Shown in pieces: positions 32,697 to 43,497 of a DNA stretch of 64,000 bases (the first letter of the stretch is position 1; each line of letters starts with the position of its first letter). A model generated the notes under the pieces. That model saw only the letters and a program-made list of their open reading frames with translations, did not search any database and was not told where the DNA came from. This DNA comes from Megalobrama amblycephala (lineage: Eukaryota; Chordata; Actinopteri; Cypriniformes; Xenocyprididae). The DNA lies in assembly GCF_018812025.1 (NCBI RefSeq), contig NC_063049.1, forward strand, positions 7,894,102-7,958,101. Reading direction: 5' to 3'. The position numbers and the translations under genes were made by a program.

Positions 32697-33978
32697 AGCT
32701 CTCCACCGCGTCGCCGAAAAGGCCGACCGGAGACACGGGGGAATCCAGGAACCGATGTTTGTCGGTCTCCCTCATGTCTGCCAAGGTCAGCCAGAGGTGG
32801 CGTTGCTGGACTACCAGTGTAGACATCGCCTGGCCAACAGAACGCGCTGTCACCTTCGTTGCCCGGAGGGCAAGGTCAGTGGCAGCGCGCAGCTCCCCAA
32901 GCAGCTGTTGGTCAGGACCTTCCTGGGGCATCTGCGACAGCGCTTTTGCCTGATAGACCTGCAAAAGGGCCATCGCGTGCAGGGCAGAGGCAGCCTGCCC
33001 ACAGGCACTGTAAGCTTTCTCAGTCAGACCGGCTGAGAAATCACAGGCCTGGGACGGGAGACGCGGCTCACCGCGCCCGCCAGCGGCCGTTGGACACAAC
33101 TGCATCGCAACAGACCGCTCGACTGGCGGGAGCTTCGCGTACCCCCTGGCTTCCCCGCCGTCCAGGGAGGTGAAGGCGGACGAGGGACCAGGCCCTGTAC
33201 GAGCCCCATACGGAGCTTGCCAAGACCTGGTCACCTCATCGTGTACTTCCGGGAAGAAAGGCATTGGGGCGGGACGCTGGATTTGACCAGCGCGACCCCC
33301 CCCCAAGTACCAATCGTCCAACCGAGATGGGCCGGGACAGGGTGGAGGGTTCCACCCAAGCCCGACGCACAAGGCGGCCCGGGAGAGCACAGCCGTGAGC
33401 TCGGGATCCGATTCGGGCAACACTACCGTCCCGGGCGGCAGCGCGTCCGGATCTTCCCCCGAGGACTCAGGCTCACCTTCCGACGCAGCGGTCGACATCC
33501 GATCCGCCGCCAGCACACCAAAGGTAACGGCTGGACAGTCCGTAGAGGGCCCAGCGGAAACCAACGGTGGCACGATGGGTTGCGGTGCTGATGAGGCGGC
33601 AGGGGCCCGAGGAGCGTTTCCGCTCGGCGGGAAAGCCCTGACCGGAATCCTCAGGTCGCCCTCTCTATACAGCGCCGTAGCGTCATTCCGGTTCCGGGGG
33701 CCGGAAAAAACGGTCGTACGCGGCATAGGAGAGGGGACCCCCGCTTCCTGAGACTTCAGGAAGGAGAGCCTCGACCTCAGCACCGCGATGGTCATGTTCC
33801 CGCAATGGGAACATGAACCATCCACAAAAGCTGCTTCAGCGTGCAGAATGCCCAAACACGAGATGCAACGATTGTGCCCATCAGCAGGGACCAGGGAACG
33901 ACCGCATCCATTAACGCACAGACGAAATGACATACTGTCAGGGTTCGTCTGTAAAGCTCTTTTAGAAGGGGAAGTCAA
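32425..33978 (-). CDS. DIRS gag-like protein (ORF1)
   Basis: 517 residues from ATG at 33978 (MTSPSKRALQ). An N-terminal Cys cluster (Cys21, Cys25, Cys38, Cys41, Cys56, Cys59, with His35 nearby) looks like a compact zinc-binding unit. The middle is Pro/Ser-rich and acidic. A predicted helical block spans about residues 320-440. The C-terminal ~70 residues are basic and low-complexity (RRGRPPASSSAPAK...GGKRSGKTRP), fitting nucleic-acid binding. By position it is the capsid or RNP protein. It is the first ORF after the 5' ITR (leader about 290 nt from the TATA-like box) and overlaps the RT ORF by 272 nt in a different frame. No protease motif. Confidence 0.8.
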   Translation of the reverse strand: MTSPSKRALQTNPDSMSFRLCVNGCGRSLVPADGHNRCISCLGILHAEAAFVDGSCSHCGNMTIAVLRSRLSFLKSQEAGVPSPMPRTTVFSGPRNRNDATALYREGDLRIPVRAFPPSGNAPRAPAASSAPQPIVPPLVSAGPSTDCPAVTFGVLAADRMSTAASEGEPESSGEDPDALPPGTVVLPESDPELTAVLSRAALCVGLGWNPPPCPGPSRLDDWYLGGGRAGQIQRPAPMPFFPEVHDEVTRSWQAPYGARTGPGPSSAFTSLDGGEARGYAKLPPVERSVAMQLCPTAAGGRGEPRLPSQACDFSAGLTEKAYSACGQAASALHAMALLQVYQAKALSQMPQEGPDQQLLGELRAATDLALRATKVTARSVGQAMSTLVVQQRHLWLTLADMRETDKHRFLDSPVSPVGLFGDAVESCAQQFSAAQKQAEAIRHVMPRRSAAASTQPPVAQPQPARRRGRPPASSSAPAKSAKQQPTPAKQQGAGRGRGAQPVSAKPGGKRSGKTRP

Positions 33979-34267
33979 CTCACTCGTGCTGAAGCACCCA
34001 GGGAGCGACGCGATGTGTCAGGTACACCACTCCCTGACACACCGAGGAACCGGCCCAAATCGCTCACACACACACTCTTTGTGTTGCTGTGAAAACAGCA
34101 GTTTTAGAGCTTATAGCTCAGCTCCTCGGACACTCGCGACCTCGCTGAACGTGCCCTCTTCACCAGCACTAAAAGCTCGCTGTGATCCTCTTCTGAGGCA
34201 ATGTTTTAGAATAAATAACAAACGAAGAAAAGAGTCTTCTAAATAGGACACCAGTGAATGGCTCCGA

Positions 34268-34439
34268 AGCGAAAGACAGAGTGCGATTGCATCCGCTTCC
34301 TATTTATGTACACCTGTCGGGGGCGGTGCGCATTATGCAAATATCGCACGCCAATTCCATTGGCTTGTTTTAGTTTACACGAAGATGATAGGGCTCTCTA
34401 AGCGATATCCCAATTCGTCGGTCACTACTGACGTACGTC
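34268..34439. repeat. DIRS inverted terminal repeat, 5' copy
   Basis: Reverse complement of 28260-28431, one mismatch. Beyond it, 34440-34463 is the 5' outer extension ending in AAC. Confidence 0.95.
34301..34363 (-). promoter_or_regulatory. probable DIRS promoter in the 5' ITR
   Basis: On the minus strand, in order: CCAAT (34363-34359), octamer ATTTGCAT (34342-34335), GC box (34326-34319) and TATA-like ATAAATA (34307-34301). All point toward the gag ATG at 33978, and initiation would be expected near 34270-34280, at the inner edge of the ITR. Spacing and order resemble a compact vertebrate pol II promoter. Function is inferred from motifs. Confidence 0.55.
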
Positions 34440-34463
34440 GAACGTGACCGACTGAAAGGGAAC

Positions 34464-34575
34464 TCCCGTTATAATAATAAAAAATTGTCTTGATTGTACA
34501 ATCTCTTATTTACATTGTGTTTACACTTTGTTGGTTATAATGAAAGGATTTGCGAGCGTGCAGCTCGCATTGAAC
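34464..34575. other. short unique flank of the DIRS element
   Basis: AT-rich DNA beginning TCCCGTTATAATAA; nothing else identified. Confidence 0.4.
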
Positions 34576-35159
34576 AAGTCAAGTCATCTTCATTTATATA
34601 GCGCTTTTCACAATACATATTGTTTCAAAGCAGCTTCACAGTGACAATAGGAAAATTATTATCGAGCTAAAGTTGGTTTTTGATTGAATCACTTCCATGT
34701 AAAAATTATTAATTATTACTTTAGGGGGCGCTTAAATGACGCCTTTCCTACTGAAAACCGAATACCTTTAATGCGTTCTTGCCGAACAAAACAAAACCTT
34801 CTGCGTTTTCAGCAGATTCTGACTAACTTGCTGACTAGCACTTCTGATTGGCCATTGCATTCAAGCGCTCAACAGATATGATTGTGATTGGCTACAATGC
34901 TCAACGCTTGTAAAACATGATGTAAATAGAAACCTTTGATGCTCAGATAGAGCTCAAACAAAGCAGCGTCTATCAGCAGGTACTGAATATACCGGTAATC
35001 TTGACATTTGATATTCAACAGTGCTTTGCATCCGCATGCATTGACACTATTCTTTAAGAGCTGCTGTGCAGCCAAAATTATATACCAGTTATCACTGTAA
35101 AGCTGCTTTGACACAATCTGCATTGTAAAAAGCGCTATATAAATAAAAGTGACTTGACT
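34576..35159. mobile_element. AAGTCAAGTCA-ended interspersed repeat with ~80-bp inverted arms
   Basis: Left arm AAGTCAAGTCATCTTCATTT, then ATATAGCGCTTTTCACAATA, is inverted on the right (AAGCGCTATATAAATAAAAG then TGACTTGACT). Words TTCAAAGCAGCTTCACAGTG are shared by both arms. This is a very common sequence in cyprinid genomes as I know them. Non-coding. Confidence 0.6.
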
Positions 35160-35194
35160 CTGTATTACCAGTCTGGTACTGCAGAAATGTTGGT

Positions 35195-35256
35195 AAAGTC
35201 AAATTTTTTTTAGTACCTACTGGTACTGGTAGTACCGGTACATTTGACAACCCTAG
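35195..35256. repeat. right end of a GGGTTGTCA/GGTACC element
   Basis: ACTGGTACTGGTAGTACCGG, then TACATTTGACAACCCTAG; the complement of this end resembles 27104-27135. Confidence 0.4.
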
Positions 35257-35506
35257 ATGAGTATATATGAACAGGTCAAGTGTCCGAGTCTGTTATGAAA
35301 TCAGAAATCAGTGTGTGTTCACTGCATCTGTGTTCAGATCACCAAATGAATGTCACCGAAGAGAGAGAAACAGCATTATTAGAGAAATACAGGATGAAAG
35401 ATCCACATTTACGATCTAAAGGAGGTGTATGTTAATCGTGTAGTGTTTTCATATGCCAGAGATGGCCTTGGTCTTAAGCTTTGATCTCTGCAAATGTCTC
35501 AAATGA

Positions 35507-35607
35507 AGAGGAAAGGAAAGGAAAGGAAAGGAAAGGAAAGGAAAGGAAAGGAAAGGAAAGGAAAGGAAAGGAAAGGAAAGGAAAGGAAAGGAAAGGAAAG
35601 GAAAGGA
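35507..35607. repeat. (GGAAA)n microsatellite
   Basis: About 20 near-perfect GGAAA units. The open frame through it (Lys-Gly-Lys-Glu-Arg repeats) is an artefact of the repeat. Confidence 0.95.
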
Positions 35608-36562
35608 TTTAGAGGTGGTTTAAACTGTAGTATCAGGCTTTCAGCGCTGGAGGAGAGAGGGAGTGTCATTAAGGCGGACAGATAAAGAGGTTTAGCACTT
35701 CAGCTGTACTGACAGAGCAAGTCAGCAAGTCTCCCTCAGTAGTTTGGTGGCATATAATATTTGCCTTTATACAATTAATGTCTAAAAGTGTGTATGGCTG
35801 ACAGTTTCTGCTCATCTCTCCAGTGTAATGCACTTAGTTGCATTCACTGAGAATTAGAGTTCAAATACAGCTGGACATATTAAGACTAATTACCTTTTAG
35901 ATTGTGTTGTGACATGTTACACTTTTGTGATTTATATTGCCATTCTTTGTTTTCCCATTAAATACGTTAAGTATTTAGTACTCGCTTTATGTGCTGTTTT
36001 CCAACAAAAATTCACTTAAATCAAATACAATATCTATGCTAAATAGAAGTCAGAATATGCAGGGATGTTGGAGCCTGTTTGTTAGTGCAACATTTCCCAT
36101 TTAATTCTCCCATCATGTCTATTCTATACTATCACTGTTAATAAACATGCTAGAAAGACCAATTTACTCATTCCAGCTGCTTTTCCTCACTATCAAGCAT
36201 TTAAACATAAGCCTTATAATAAAAGGTTTTAACATATATTATTATTCTTTTGTTAACTTTGTATATGTATTTTTCACTGCTAAGCATCTGAATGAATGTC
36301 ATTCACTTAATGATCAACAAAACTTCAGTGCCAGTGTAACTAATGCTGTTCTTCACTATGTCTGATCTGCATGTGCAAGTGTGATGGAGAAATGAAGGAA
36401 AGAGGGATGAGCTGATGGAGGAGTGTGAGTGGGATGGAGATCACAGCGGGATGTTTTTCATCCTCACAGCAGTGAACAACTGGAAGGACACAAGAGCAGA
36501 CGCAGACTGAACACTGGGGACACACACACACACACTCACATGTGCACACTCATGCACACTCA

Positions 36563-36564
<2 letters not shown>
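35608..36564. other. gene-free stretch
   Basis: Unique AT-rich DNA; no exon signals or transposon ends recognised. Confidence 0.4.

Positions 36565-36651
<87 letters not shown>
36565..36651. repeat. (CA)n microsatellite
   Basis: A long pure CA tract within a broader CA/CACACT-rich region from about 36520 to 36690. His-Thr ORFs across it are artefacts. Confidence 0.95.
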
Positions 36652-36653
<2 letters not shown>

Positions 36654-38471
36654 ATGTACACCCAGACACACACACTCGCACATGCACACACTGGAGAAAC
36701 TGCATATGTGCTCTTCCACTCCAAATGTCCTCTTCTTTTATGGCCTGCTTTCCTTTCTCTCTTTCTCTCAAAGCTGATCATCATCTGTGAATTTCAGTTG
36801 CTGTTTTGGAAGTCTGAAGTTTTGTTGGTCAAAAATAACACAAGGCAGTAAATATAGTTTTTTCAACTCAAAAAATCCTTACTTGTCACACAATTTCTGA
36901 AACCTGACACTCAAACACCAGAATCACACACCAAATCTGCAAAACCATACAAGAAATCTATGTAACACACAAAAATCTAACAGGAAGTATCTTGATTTCC
37001 TTTTTCAAACACAACCATTGTTTCTGTCCTACTACACATGGTTGATGTATTTCTTTTCTTTCATAATGCATAATACTGTATTCACAACCACAGAAAAAAA
37101 ATTGTTTCGTTTCAGTCTTGCTTTCATGTTTACCGTGAATTTTTCAACATCTCTCAATTACTTTCAATCTTGCACAGAAATGTACACAGGAGCTCATGAA
37201 AGAAGAGCTTTAGGTTTTGAATTACTGTATGTATATAATATATCCAACAAAAAAAAAAGAATATTATGGCAAAGGTGTTTGCAACGTAAGACAAATGTTT
37301 GCAATTCTTGGATTTGTGTGTAAAGTTTTGAAAAAAAAAAAAAAGAGGCAAAGTTTTGAAAATGTGTGTAAGCATTTGAAACAAAAATGTAAACAAGTTC
37401 AAAACAATAACATAAAACAAAACTGAATAAGACAGAAATATGCTGCATTTCTACAGTAATATTGTAATGAAATATATTCTTAATCTAAAAAATCAAATAC
37501 TATCAAAGAAATTAGATGAAACTGAACATCTATACAAGCATTAGTTTTTCAATTTCATTATCATCCATTCAAAGGGGAAAACTTTGGAATAATTTTGTAC
37601 TGTAATGTAAACATGGTTCATGTAACAAACTGCAGTGAATTATAAACAATAGAGAGTGTTATTCTTGTTTTGTTAAGAAATTTTATAAAAGAAAACATTG
37701 TATAATGATACTTGATGTTAGTGTTTTTAGGTCAGTATTTTATGACTGACAAAGTGTGTTTGCTGGTGAAAACCTTTGCTAGTGTTCTGGAAGAATGAGT
37801 TGATTTGAAACATGAATGAAGTGTTTTGGTAGATTTAGCGCATTTTTAATGTGAAATTAACTGCTGTGCCAAGATGAAAGTTGGTTAGGAGAACTGTGTG
37901 AAGAGTTTTGAAAAAGTGGGCTAAGTATTGAGAAATGTATCCTAACGATTGTAAAAAAAAAAAAAAAAAAAAAAACTGTAATTATCCTCTGGTGAGATAT
38001 TAATGATTTTATTTGCAGTTGATTTCAGCTAAGGTTGTGAGTCAGTTGTAGTTGTTGTGAATCTGCTCATCTCATCTCTTTTTTTCTGTTCTTGTTGTTC
38101 CTCTTCAGTGATTCTGCTTGTTAACCGCAGGTGTTCATCACTAATGCTCAATCATCACTTGTAGAGTGAATTTATTTCACGAACTGCAACACTGCTTTAG
38201 TGCTACTTTTAGATTGGGACCATATGAAAACTGAGCAGGGTTTGTTTAGCAATACAAAGTTCTGGCATGAAACTCTAGATGGCGCAGACTAACAGGTCCT
38301 TTAACACAACCTGCTAATTATCACATCATTATCTATAGGTCACAGATGATTGGTTCCTGCTGTATTAGTAGCCAGTGAGCTTGCGTGCTTAATCTTTAAA
38401 TACATGAGTTAGCATTGCTTAGTAGCGCAGCATGCTTCAGAAACCCTCCACCTTCCCCAGCTCCACCTGTA
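36652..38471. other. gene-free stretch
   Basis: AT-rich unique DNA, with poly(A) runs near 37330 and at about 37953-37975. The last ~150 bp before the CAG array (GC-balanced) appear to belong to the same repeat element as the array. Confidence 0.4.
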
Positions 38472-39549
38472 TAGATCTGCTACGGTTATTCATGTACGCT
38501 ATATTGTACAGCAGCAGCATGTCTTACTTGCTCACAGCTGCGGGTCGTGTATGTATTGGCAGTAGCAAGTCCCGTACTTGCTCTGCAGCAGCAGCAGCAG
38601 CAATAATCAACAGCAGCAGCAGCAGCAGCAGCAGCAATTAAGCAGTAGCAGCAGCAGCAGCAATAATTAACAGCAGCAGCAATAATCAACAGCAGCAGCA
38701 GCAGCAGCAGCAATTAAGCAGCAGCAGCAATAATCAACAGCAGCAGCAGCAGCAATTAAGCAGCAGCAGCAGCAGCAGCAATTAAGCAGCAGCAGCAGCA
38801 ATTAAGCAGCAGCAGCAATAATCAACAGCAGCAGCAGCAGCAGCAGCAATTAAGCAGTAGCAGCAGCAGCAGCAGCAGCAATTAAGCAGCAGCAGCAGCA
38901 GCAGCAATTAAGCAGCAGCAGCAGCAGCAATAATCAACAGTAGCAGCAGCAATTAAGCAGTAGCAGCAGCAATAATCAACAGCAGCAGCAATAATCAACA
39001 GCAGCAATTAAGCAGTAGCAGCAGCAGCAGCAGCAATAATCAACAGCAACAGCAGCAGCAATAATCAACAGCAGCAGCAGCAGCAATTAATCAGCAGCAG
39101 CAGCAGCAGCAATAATCAACAGCAGCAGCAGCAGCAATTAAGCAGCAGCAATAATCAACAGCAGCAGCAGCAGCAATTAAGCAGCAGCAATAATCAACAG
39201 CAGCAGCAGCAATAATCAACAGTAGCAGCAGCAATTAAGCAGTAGCAGCAGCAATAATCAACAGCAGCAGCAGCAGCAATTAAGCAGTAGCAGCAGCAGC
39301 AGCAATAATCAACAGCAACAGCAGCAGCAGCAATAATCAACAGCAGCAGCAGCAGCAGCAATTAAGCAGCAGCAGCAGCAGCAGCAGCAATAATCAACAG
39401 CAGCAGCAGCAGCAGCAGCAATTAAGCAGCAGCAATAATCAACAGCAGCAGCAGCAGCAATAATCAACAGTAGCAGCAGCAATTAAGCAGCAGCAATAAC
39501 CAACAGCAGCAGCAGCTGCAATTAAGCAGCAGCAGCGTAGCAGATCTAT
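38472..39549. repeat. long CAG array with two regular interruption types
   Basis: From about 38582 to 39536 short runs of CAG are separated by either CAATAATCAA or CAATTAAG, repeated dozens of times. The array is bracketed by the 13-bp inverted pair ATAGATCTGCTAC (38471-38483) and GTAGCAGATCTAT (39537-39549). Interruptions contain stop codons (TAA) in some frames, so it is not a polyglutamine exon. It looks like a satellite-type expansion inside a small inverted-end element. Confidence 0.85.
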
Positions 39550-40005
39550 TCCGCCAAGACCAAATATATCTACATTGACATATGCATTACCATATCAAAC
39601 ACTCAGAGACTTGTCATGACAGAACTGTGGATTCTACTGTTTATGTAACTAGCAAAACACGTTTTTCTTTATTAAATAATTTATTAATTAATTTGGAAAA
39701 GTGACTTGGTCTTTACTTAACCACAAACATACACTAAGACACCTGATATTAACACGTGCACAAGTTTTGTTGCGGTCTTGCTGGGATCATACCAGCATCC
39801 AAAAGACAACATATGCTGGTCTACCTGCACACCAGCATCCCAAGATGGTCCCAGCATGTAAAAAAAATACCTTTTGCTGGTGACCAGCAATGCTGGATGT
39901 CCCTTTGTGTATGTAAAAAGTGGTATTTGCTAAGGGGAAGGGTATTTGCGTTTTTTCTTCAGTAGAACAGTAAAGAAGATTTTTTTAGCTTGAACACTAG
40001 TACAC
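39550..40005. repeat. unique DNA with a CCAGC/GCTGG-rich repeat
   Basis: At 39776-39900 the words TACCAGCATCC, ATGCTGGTC and GCTGGTGACCAGCAATGCTG are closely related to those at 12330-12500. Probably remnants of one DNA-element family; boundaries unknown. Confidence 0.4.
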
Positions 40006-41130
40006 ACTTAAAACTGCTTAGCAAAACACTAAAGCAACCTAGATAACCTTAGCAACCACATTGTGCTAACAAGCAGTCAGTACACACTAGCATCTGCATT
40101 GCAACACTCTAACAACACCTTAACAATCACCCAGAACACCCTAGAAACCGCATATTAACACTTAAAGCAGAACTAAGTAACTTTTTACCTTCATAAATAG
40201 TTTTCTAAGTCCTTACGATGGTTAATTGACTTGTAGTGGTGTGTTTGAGGTGTGCACTAACCCCCTCTGGCACGTCTACGCCAGAAAAGAGCACTTGCAA
40301 GTTGAGCTTCACCGGCCCGACACAATCTCGCCTCATGTTCACGTTCACGCGAGAGTGACAAAATGCTTTACGGTAATTCAAAAACAATGTATATATTATG
40401 ACTTTATAAGACAATTTCGAAAATTACCCACCTCCATCGAGATTTCTGTATTTGCAAAACTACTGTGCTGGTGAGCGTTGTAGTCGTTGTAGTCCAGAGC
40501 TGTGCTTGAAGTATTTACGACAGTGTGATTCACTGAAGGAACCTGTAGGGGGAGCTTGGCAGATCTTACTGAGTTCCGCTTTAATGAGCAATCAACACTG
40601 CTTAGCAACACCTTAAAAATACCTTAGCAACCCCCAAAAGCCTCTAGCAACTGCATTCTAATGTGCTAAGAAGCACTAGCAACTGTGTAGCAACACCTTA
40701 GCAACCACCCAGACACCATAGCAACTGCATTTAAATGTGCTAACAAGCAGACTAGCAACTGCATAGCAAAACTCTAGCAGCATCTAAGCAACCATCCAGA
40801 ACAACCTAGCAACCACATACTAAAACTTAATGAGCACTCAGCGCACATTATCAACTGTGTAGCAACACCCTAGAAACACCTTACCACCCAGGACATCATA
40901 GAAACCACATTTTAATGTGTTAACAACCACTCAGTACACACTAGCAAATGGATAGTAACATCCCAGCAACACCTTAGCAACCTTTCAACTACATAGTAAC
41001 ATGCTAAAGAGCACTCAGCACACACTACTGCATAGCAACACCTTGGCGACCAAAACACCCTAGCAAATGTACAAGGACTCAGCACTCACTAGCAACTGCA
41101 TAGCAACACCCTGGAAACAACAACACCTTA
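40006..41130. repeat. degenerate AGCAAC tandem repeat, interrupted by a MITE
   Basis: Many copies of CTTAGCAACC, AACTGCATAGCAACACC and CCAGAACACCCTAGCAAC in loose tandem order, strongly diverged. The array is split by 40166-40580. A stray piece occurs at 10985-11075. It has no coding sense. Confidence 0.7.
40166..40580. mobile_element. TTAA-flanked MITE inside the AGCAAC array
   Basis: TTAA at 40162-40165 and 40581-40584. Ends AGCAGAACTAAGTAACTTT and ATCTTACTGAGTTCCGCT. 415 bp, no transposase. Same TTAA-AG signature as the elements at 5.4, 27.3, 46.1 and 47.6 kb, but a different family sequence. Confidence 0.7.
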
Positions 41131-42678
41131 GCACCTGGGGAATTTTATTTTCTTTCTTTTTAATATATATAAATATATTTTAAATATATATATATATTTA
41201 TTATATTTAATATTTAAATTATACAATTCTTCTTTTTTTTTTATGTTTGTTTTTGAAGTTGCGTCTACACTACAAGACAAAACCAGATCCCCAAACACTA
41301 AAGGTCAACATTGTCATAAGAAATCTCCAATTTCCACTGCATAAATTTAGAAATCATGTGACATGAATATGTAGCAAGTAACATTCGGCTTCAAGCATGT
41401 GATGCATCATCATCATCATCATCATCACCATCAATAGAGAGCAACTCACTTACAATTTGTGACAAAAAAAAAAGATCTGTAAATAGGAATGAAATCAAAC
41501 ACACCCTTCAAACGCCTGCACATCTAAATATTACAGTACTCAGAGAAGCCATGATGTCACTGGCTGAAGTGAGAGAGAGTGTCAGAGCGAGACAGAGAGT
41601 GAAGGAGAGGATGGGGGTGGGGGTGAAGGAGAGAGAGAGAGAGAGAGATGGGGGGATACGGAGGGGAGAGATCATCAAGATGTGACAATTGTGACAAGAG
41701 CCGAGAAAGTGTAGCTGCTCCGAACGTCACGTGAATTTCTCCGTCTCTCTCTTGGCCCGCAGCTGACAGCTTAATGTGAGCCACATGCAATATTTATTCC
41801 CATCCACTGTCAGACTGTCTAGCTGTCCACAGGAGTACAAAGAATGTCACTTATTAGAATAAAAGCAGGGGAACCGGCGGTAATCAAGGACATATGTACA
41901 TCAGCCGTTGCCTTGCCCTCGCGAGAGCTCTCACCTCATCTCTCTCTCCTCTCCGTCTCTGGTAACTAGCTCTCAGGAGCCATTTGTGGCTGTACTAAAT
42001 TCATTTATTTATCTCATTAGTGCCGGCAGGCCGCGGGACGCTCGCTGTGACATGTGTGTTTTGTTATAATGCTTATCACAGAACTAATAAACAACAGCGA
42101 TCACCACGGCGCTGGGCGTCGCATGCTATCATTAGCCCTAATGAAAACACCTGTAGTTTGGGAAGAATCGCCCCATCCGGAGCCAAAACACCAGAGATGA
42201 GACAGAGTTTAGAAACAGAGCCAGATGAGTCTATCTTATGCTAAAGCGAGAGAGGGAACAGGAAGGTTGAAGAGCTGATGAAGAATGTTTAAGCTTTATG
42301 ATTTCATTTTTACTTTGGACATCAAGCGCCGACCCAAGTACCTCGGTTTTGTACAATAAACATACAAAAATGACCTTAAAACCAAACATTGGAATGTATT
42401 GCTATTACAAAACACACAAAATGTCCAATAATATGCAAAATTATCATCATGATGACATATGGCTGGATGGGAAGATTAACAGTTTTGGTTTCTAAATTCT
42501 AAATGTCAGTAATTTCATAAGCTCTGTAGCCAAATCCTTGATAAAAAGAACACTTTAGCATACTTTTAAATAAATTTCTAATTATGGAATAATATACTTT
42601 ATTTTATATTTTATCAGTGCAAACTGATCGGACACTTAATTGCATATTAATTGCAACTAAATTAAATGAATATTAAGG
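41131..42678. other. gene-free stretch with microsatellites and a balanced island
   Basis: Very AT-rich to about 41260; a (CAT)n tract at 41404-41428; a (GA)n tract near 41627-41648. From 41500 to 42250 the DNA is GC-balanced and non-repetitive, resembling conserved non-coding DNA. No exon can be supported. Confidence 0.35.
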
Positions 42679-42950
42679 TAAAACTTTGGGATAGGGAACA
42701 CATATTCACTATTAACTATGTGAATATGTTTTTGCCTCAATAAACTCTTAATTTACTGCTTTAGTAAGGTAGTTGTTAAGTTTAGGTATTGGGAGGATAG
42801 TATTATGGGATGTAGAATATGGTCATGCAGAATAAGGCATTAATATGTGCTTTATAAGTACTAATAAACAGCCAATATCCAAGCTAATAAGCAATTAGTT
42901 AAAAGTGAGAACTGTTTCCCATACTAAAGTGTTACTAATATTAAATACAA
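42679..42950. repeat. TAAAGTGTTAC-ended interspersed repeat
   Basis: GGTAAAACTTTGGGATAGGG on the left and CATACTAAAGTGTTACTAAT on the right, with the inner segment AATAAGGCATTAATATGTGC also found at 1678-1700. Confidence 0.5.
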
Positions 42951-42955
42951 TTAGC

Positions 42956-43497
42956 CAGTGTTGGGTAAGTTACTCTAAAAAAGTAATTAATGACTAGTTA
43001 CTAATTGCATCTTCAACAGCATAAGATTACTGTACTAATTATTCTCTGTAAAACATATTGCATTGCTTATTCTAAATCCTATCTCAACCTTAACTAGTGG
43101 AACAATACTGTCAGGTGTGTAGGCTGTAGTAACTACAGGTGCGTAGAACTAATTAACAACCAAAGAAACTAACTAGGGAACACAGGCAAACCAGAACCAA
43201 AACACAATGAAACTAAACTAAAAGAGAACACAAATACAAGGATGGACATGAAACTGCTCTTTTAATTCTTTAAAATAAATCAAATAAAATTGCATAAATT
43301 ATTCTTGAAATTGTTCTTCTAAAGGGAGAAGGTTATTAAAAACATACGTTTTAACATTAGATGTTAAATTTTAATGGTAAATCCACAATTGTTTTATATA
43401 GAATTGTTCTATCTATACAGTATTTCAAGAAGTGTAGAAGTAACTGTAATTCAATTACGGTAATTAATTACTTAGTAATGCATCACACCCAACACTA
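42956..43497. mobile_element. hAT-like CAGTGTTGGG MITE
   Basis: CAGTGTTGGGTAAGTTACTC on the left; AATGCATCACACCCAACACT on the right, with AAGTAACTGTAATTCAATTA inner words. Same end type as 3880-5147. The target duplication cannot be fixed (TAGC occurs at both edges). Part of the interior (43120-43260, A-rich) may be a further insertion. Confidence 0.5.

Larger units (their letters stand above)
28211..34463 (-). mobile_element. full-length DIRS-type (tyrosine recombinase) retrotransposon
   Basis: 6,253 bp, sense strand minus, so its 5' end is at 34463. It has DIRS architecture: inverted terminal repeats (34268-34439 and 28260-28431), short outer extensions beyond each ITR, and an internal complementary region (28486-28598) next to the 3' ITR, complementary to both outer ends. 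Three uninterrupted ORFs are encoded: gag-like, RT/RNase H and tyrosine recombinase. There is no aspartic protease, no DDE integrase and no evident target-site duplication, as known for DIRS. Both termini carry AAC (28211-28213, 34461-34463). The ITRs differ at one base (28424) by eye, and all ORFs are open, so the insertion should be young. It is markedly GC-richer than its flanks. Confidence 0.93.

Noticed and set aside
29298..33751. Plus-strand ORFs of 60-129 codons across the DIRS element
   Set aside because: Shadows of GC-rich minus-strand genes; no recognisable product.
35494..35685. ORF with Lys-Gly-Lys-Glu-Arg repeats
   Set aside because: Produced by the GGAAA pentanucleotide repeat.
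36429..36851. 140-codon ORF rich in His-Thr
   Set aside because: It is a reading of the CA microsatellite.
38432..38713. Poly-Ser/Asn or poly-Leu/Ala ORFs at the CAG array
   Set aside because: Readings of the trinucleotide repeat; the interruptions introduce stops in the remaining array.
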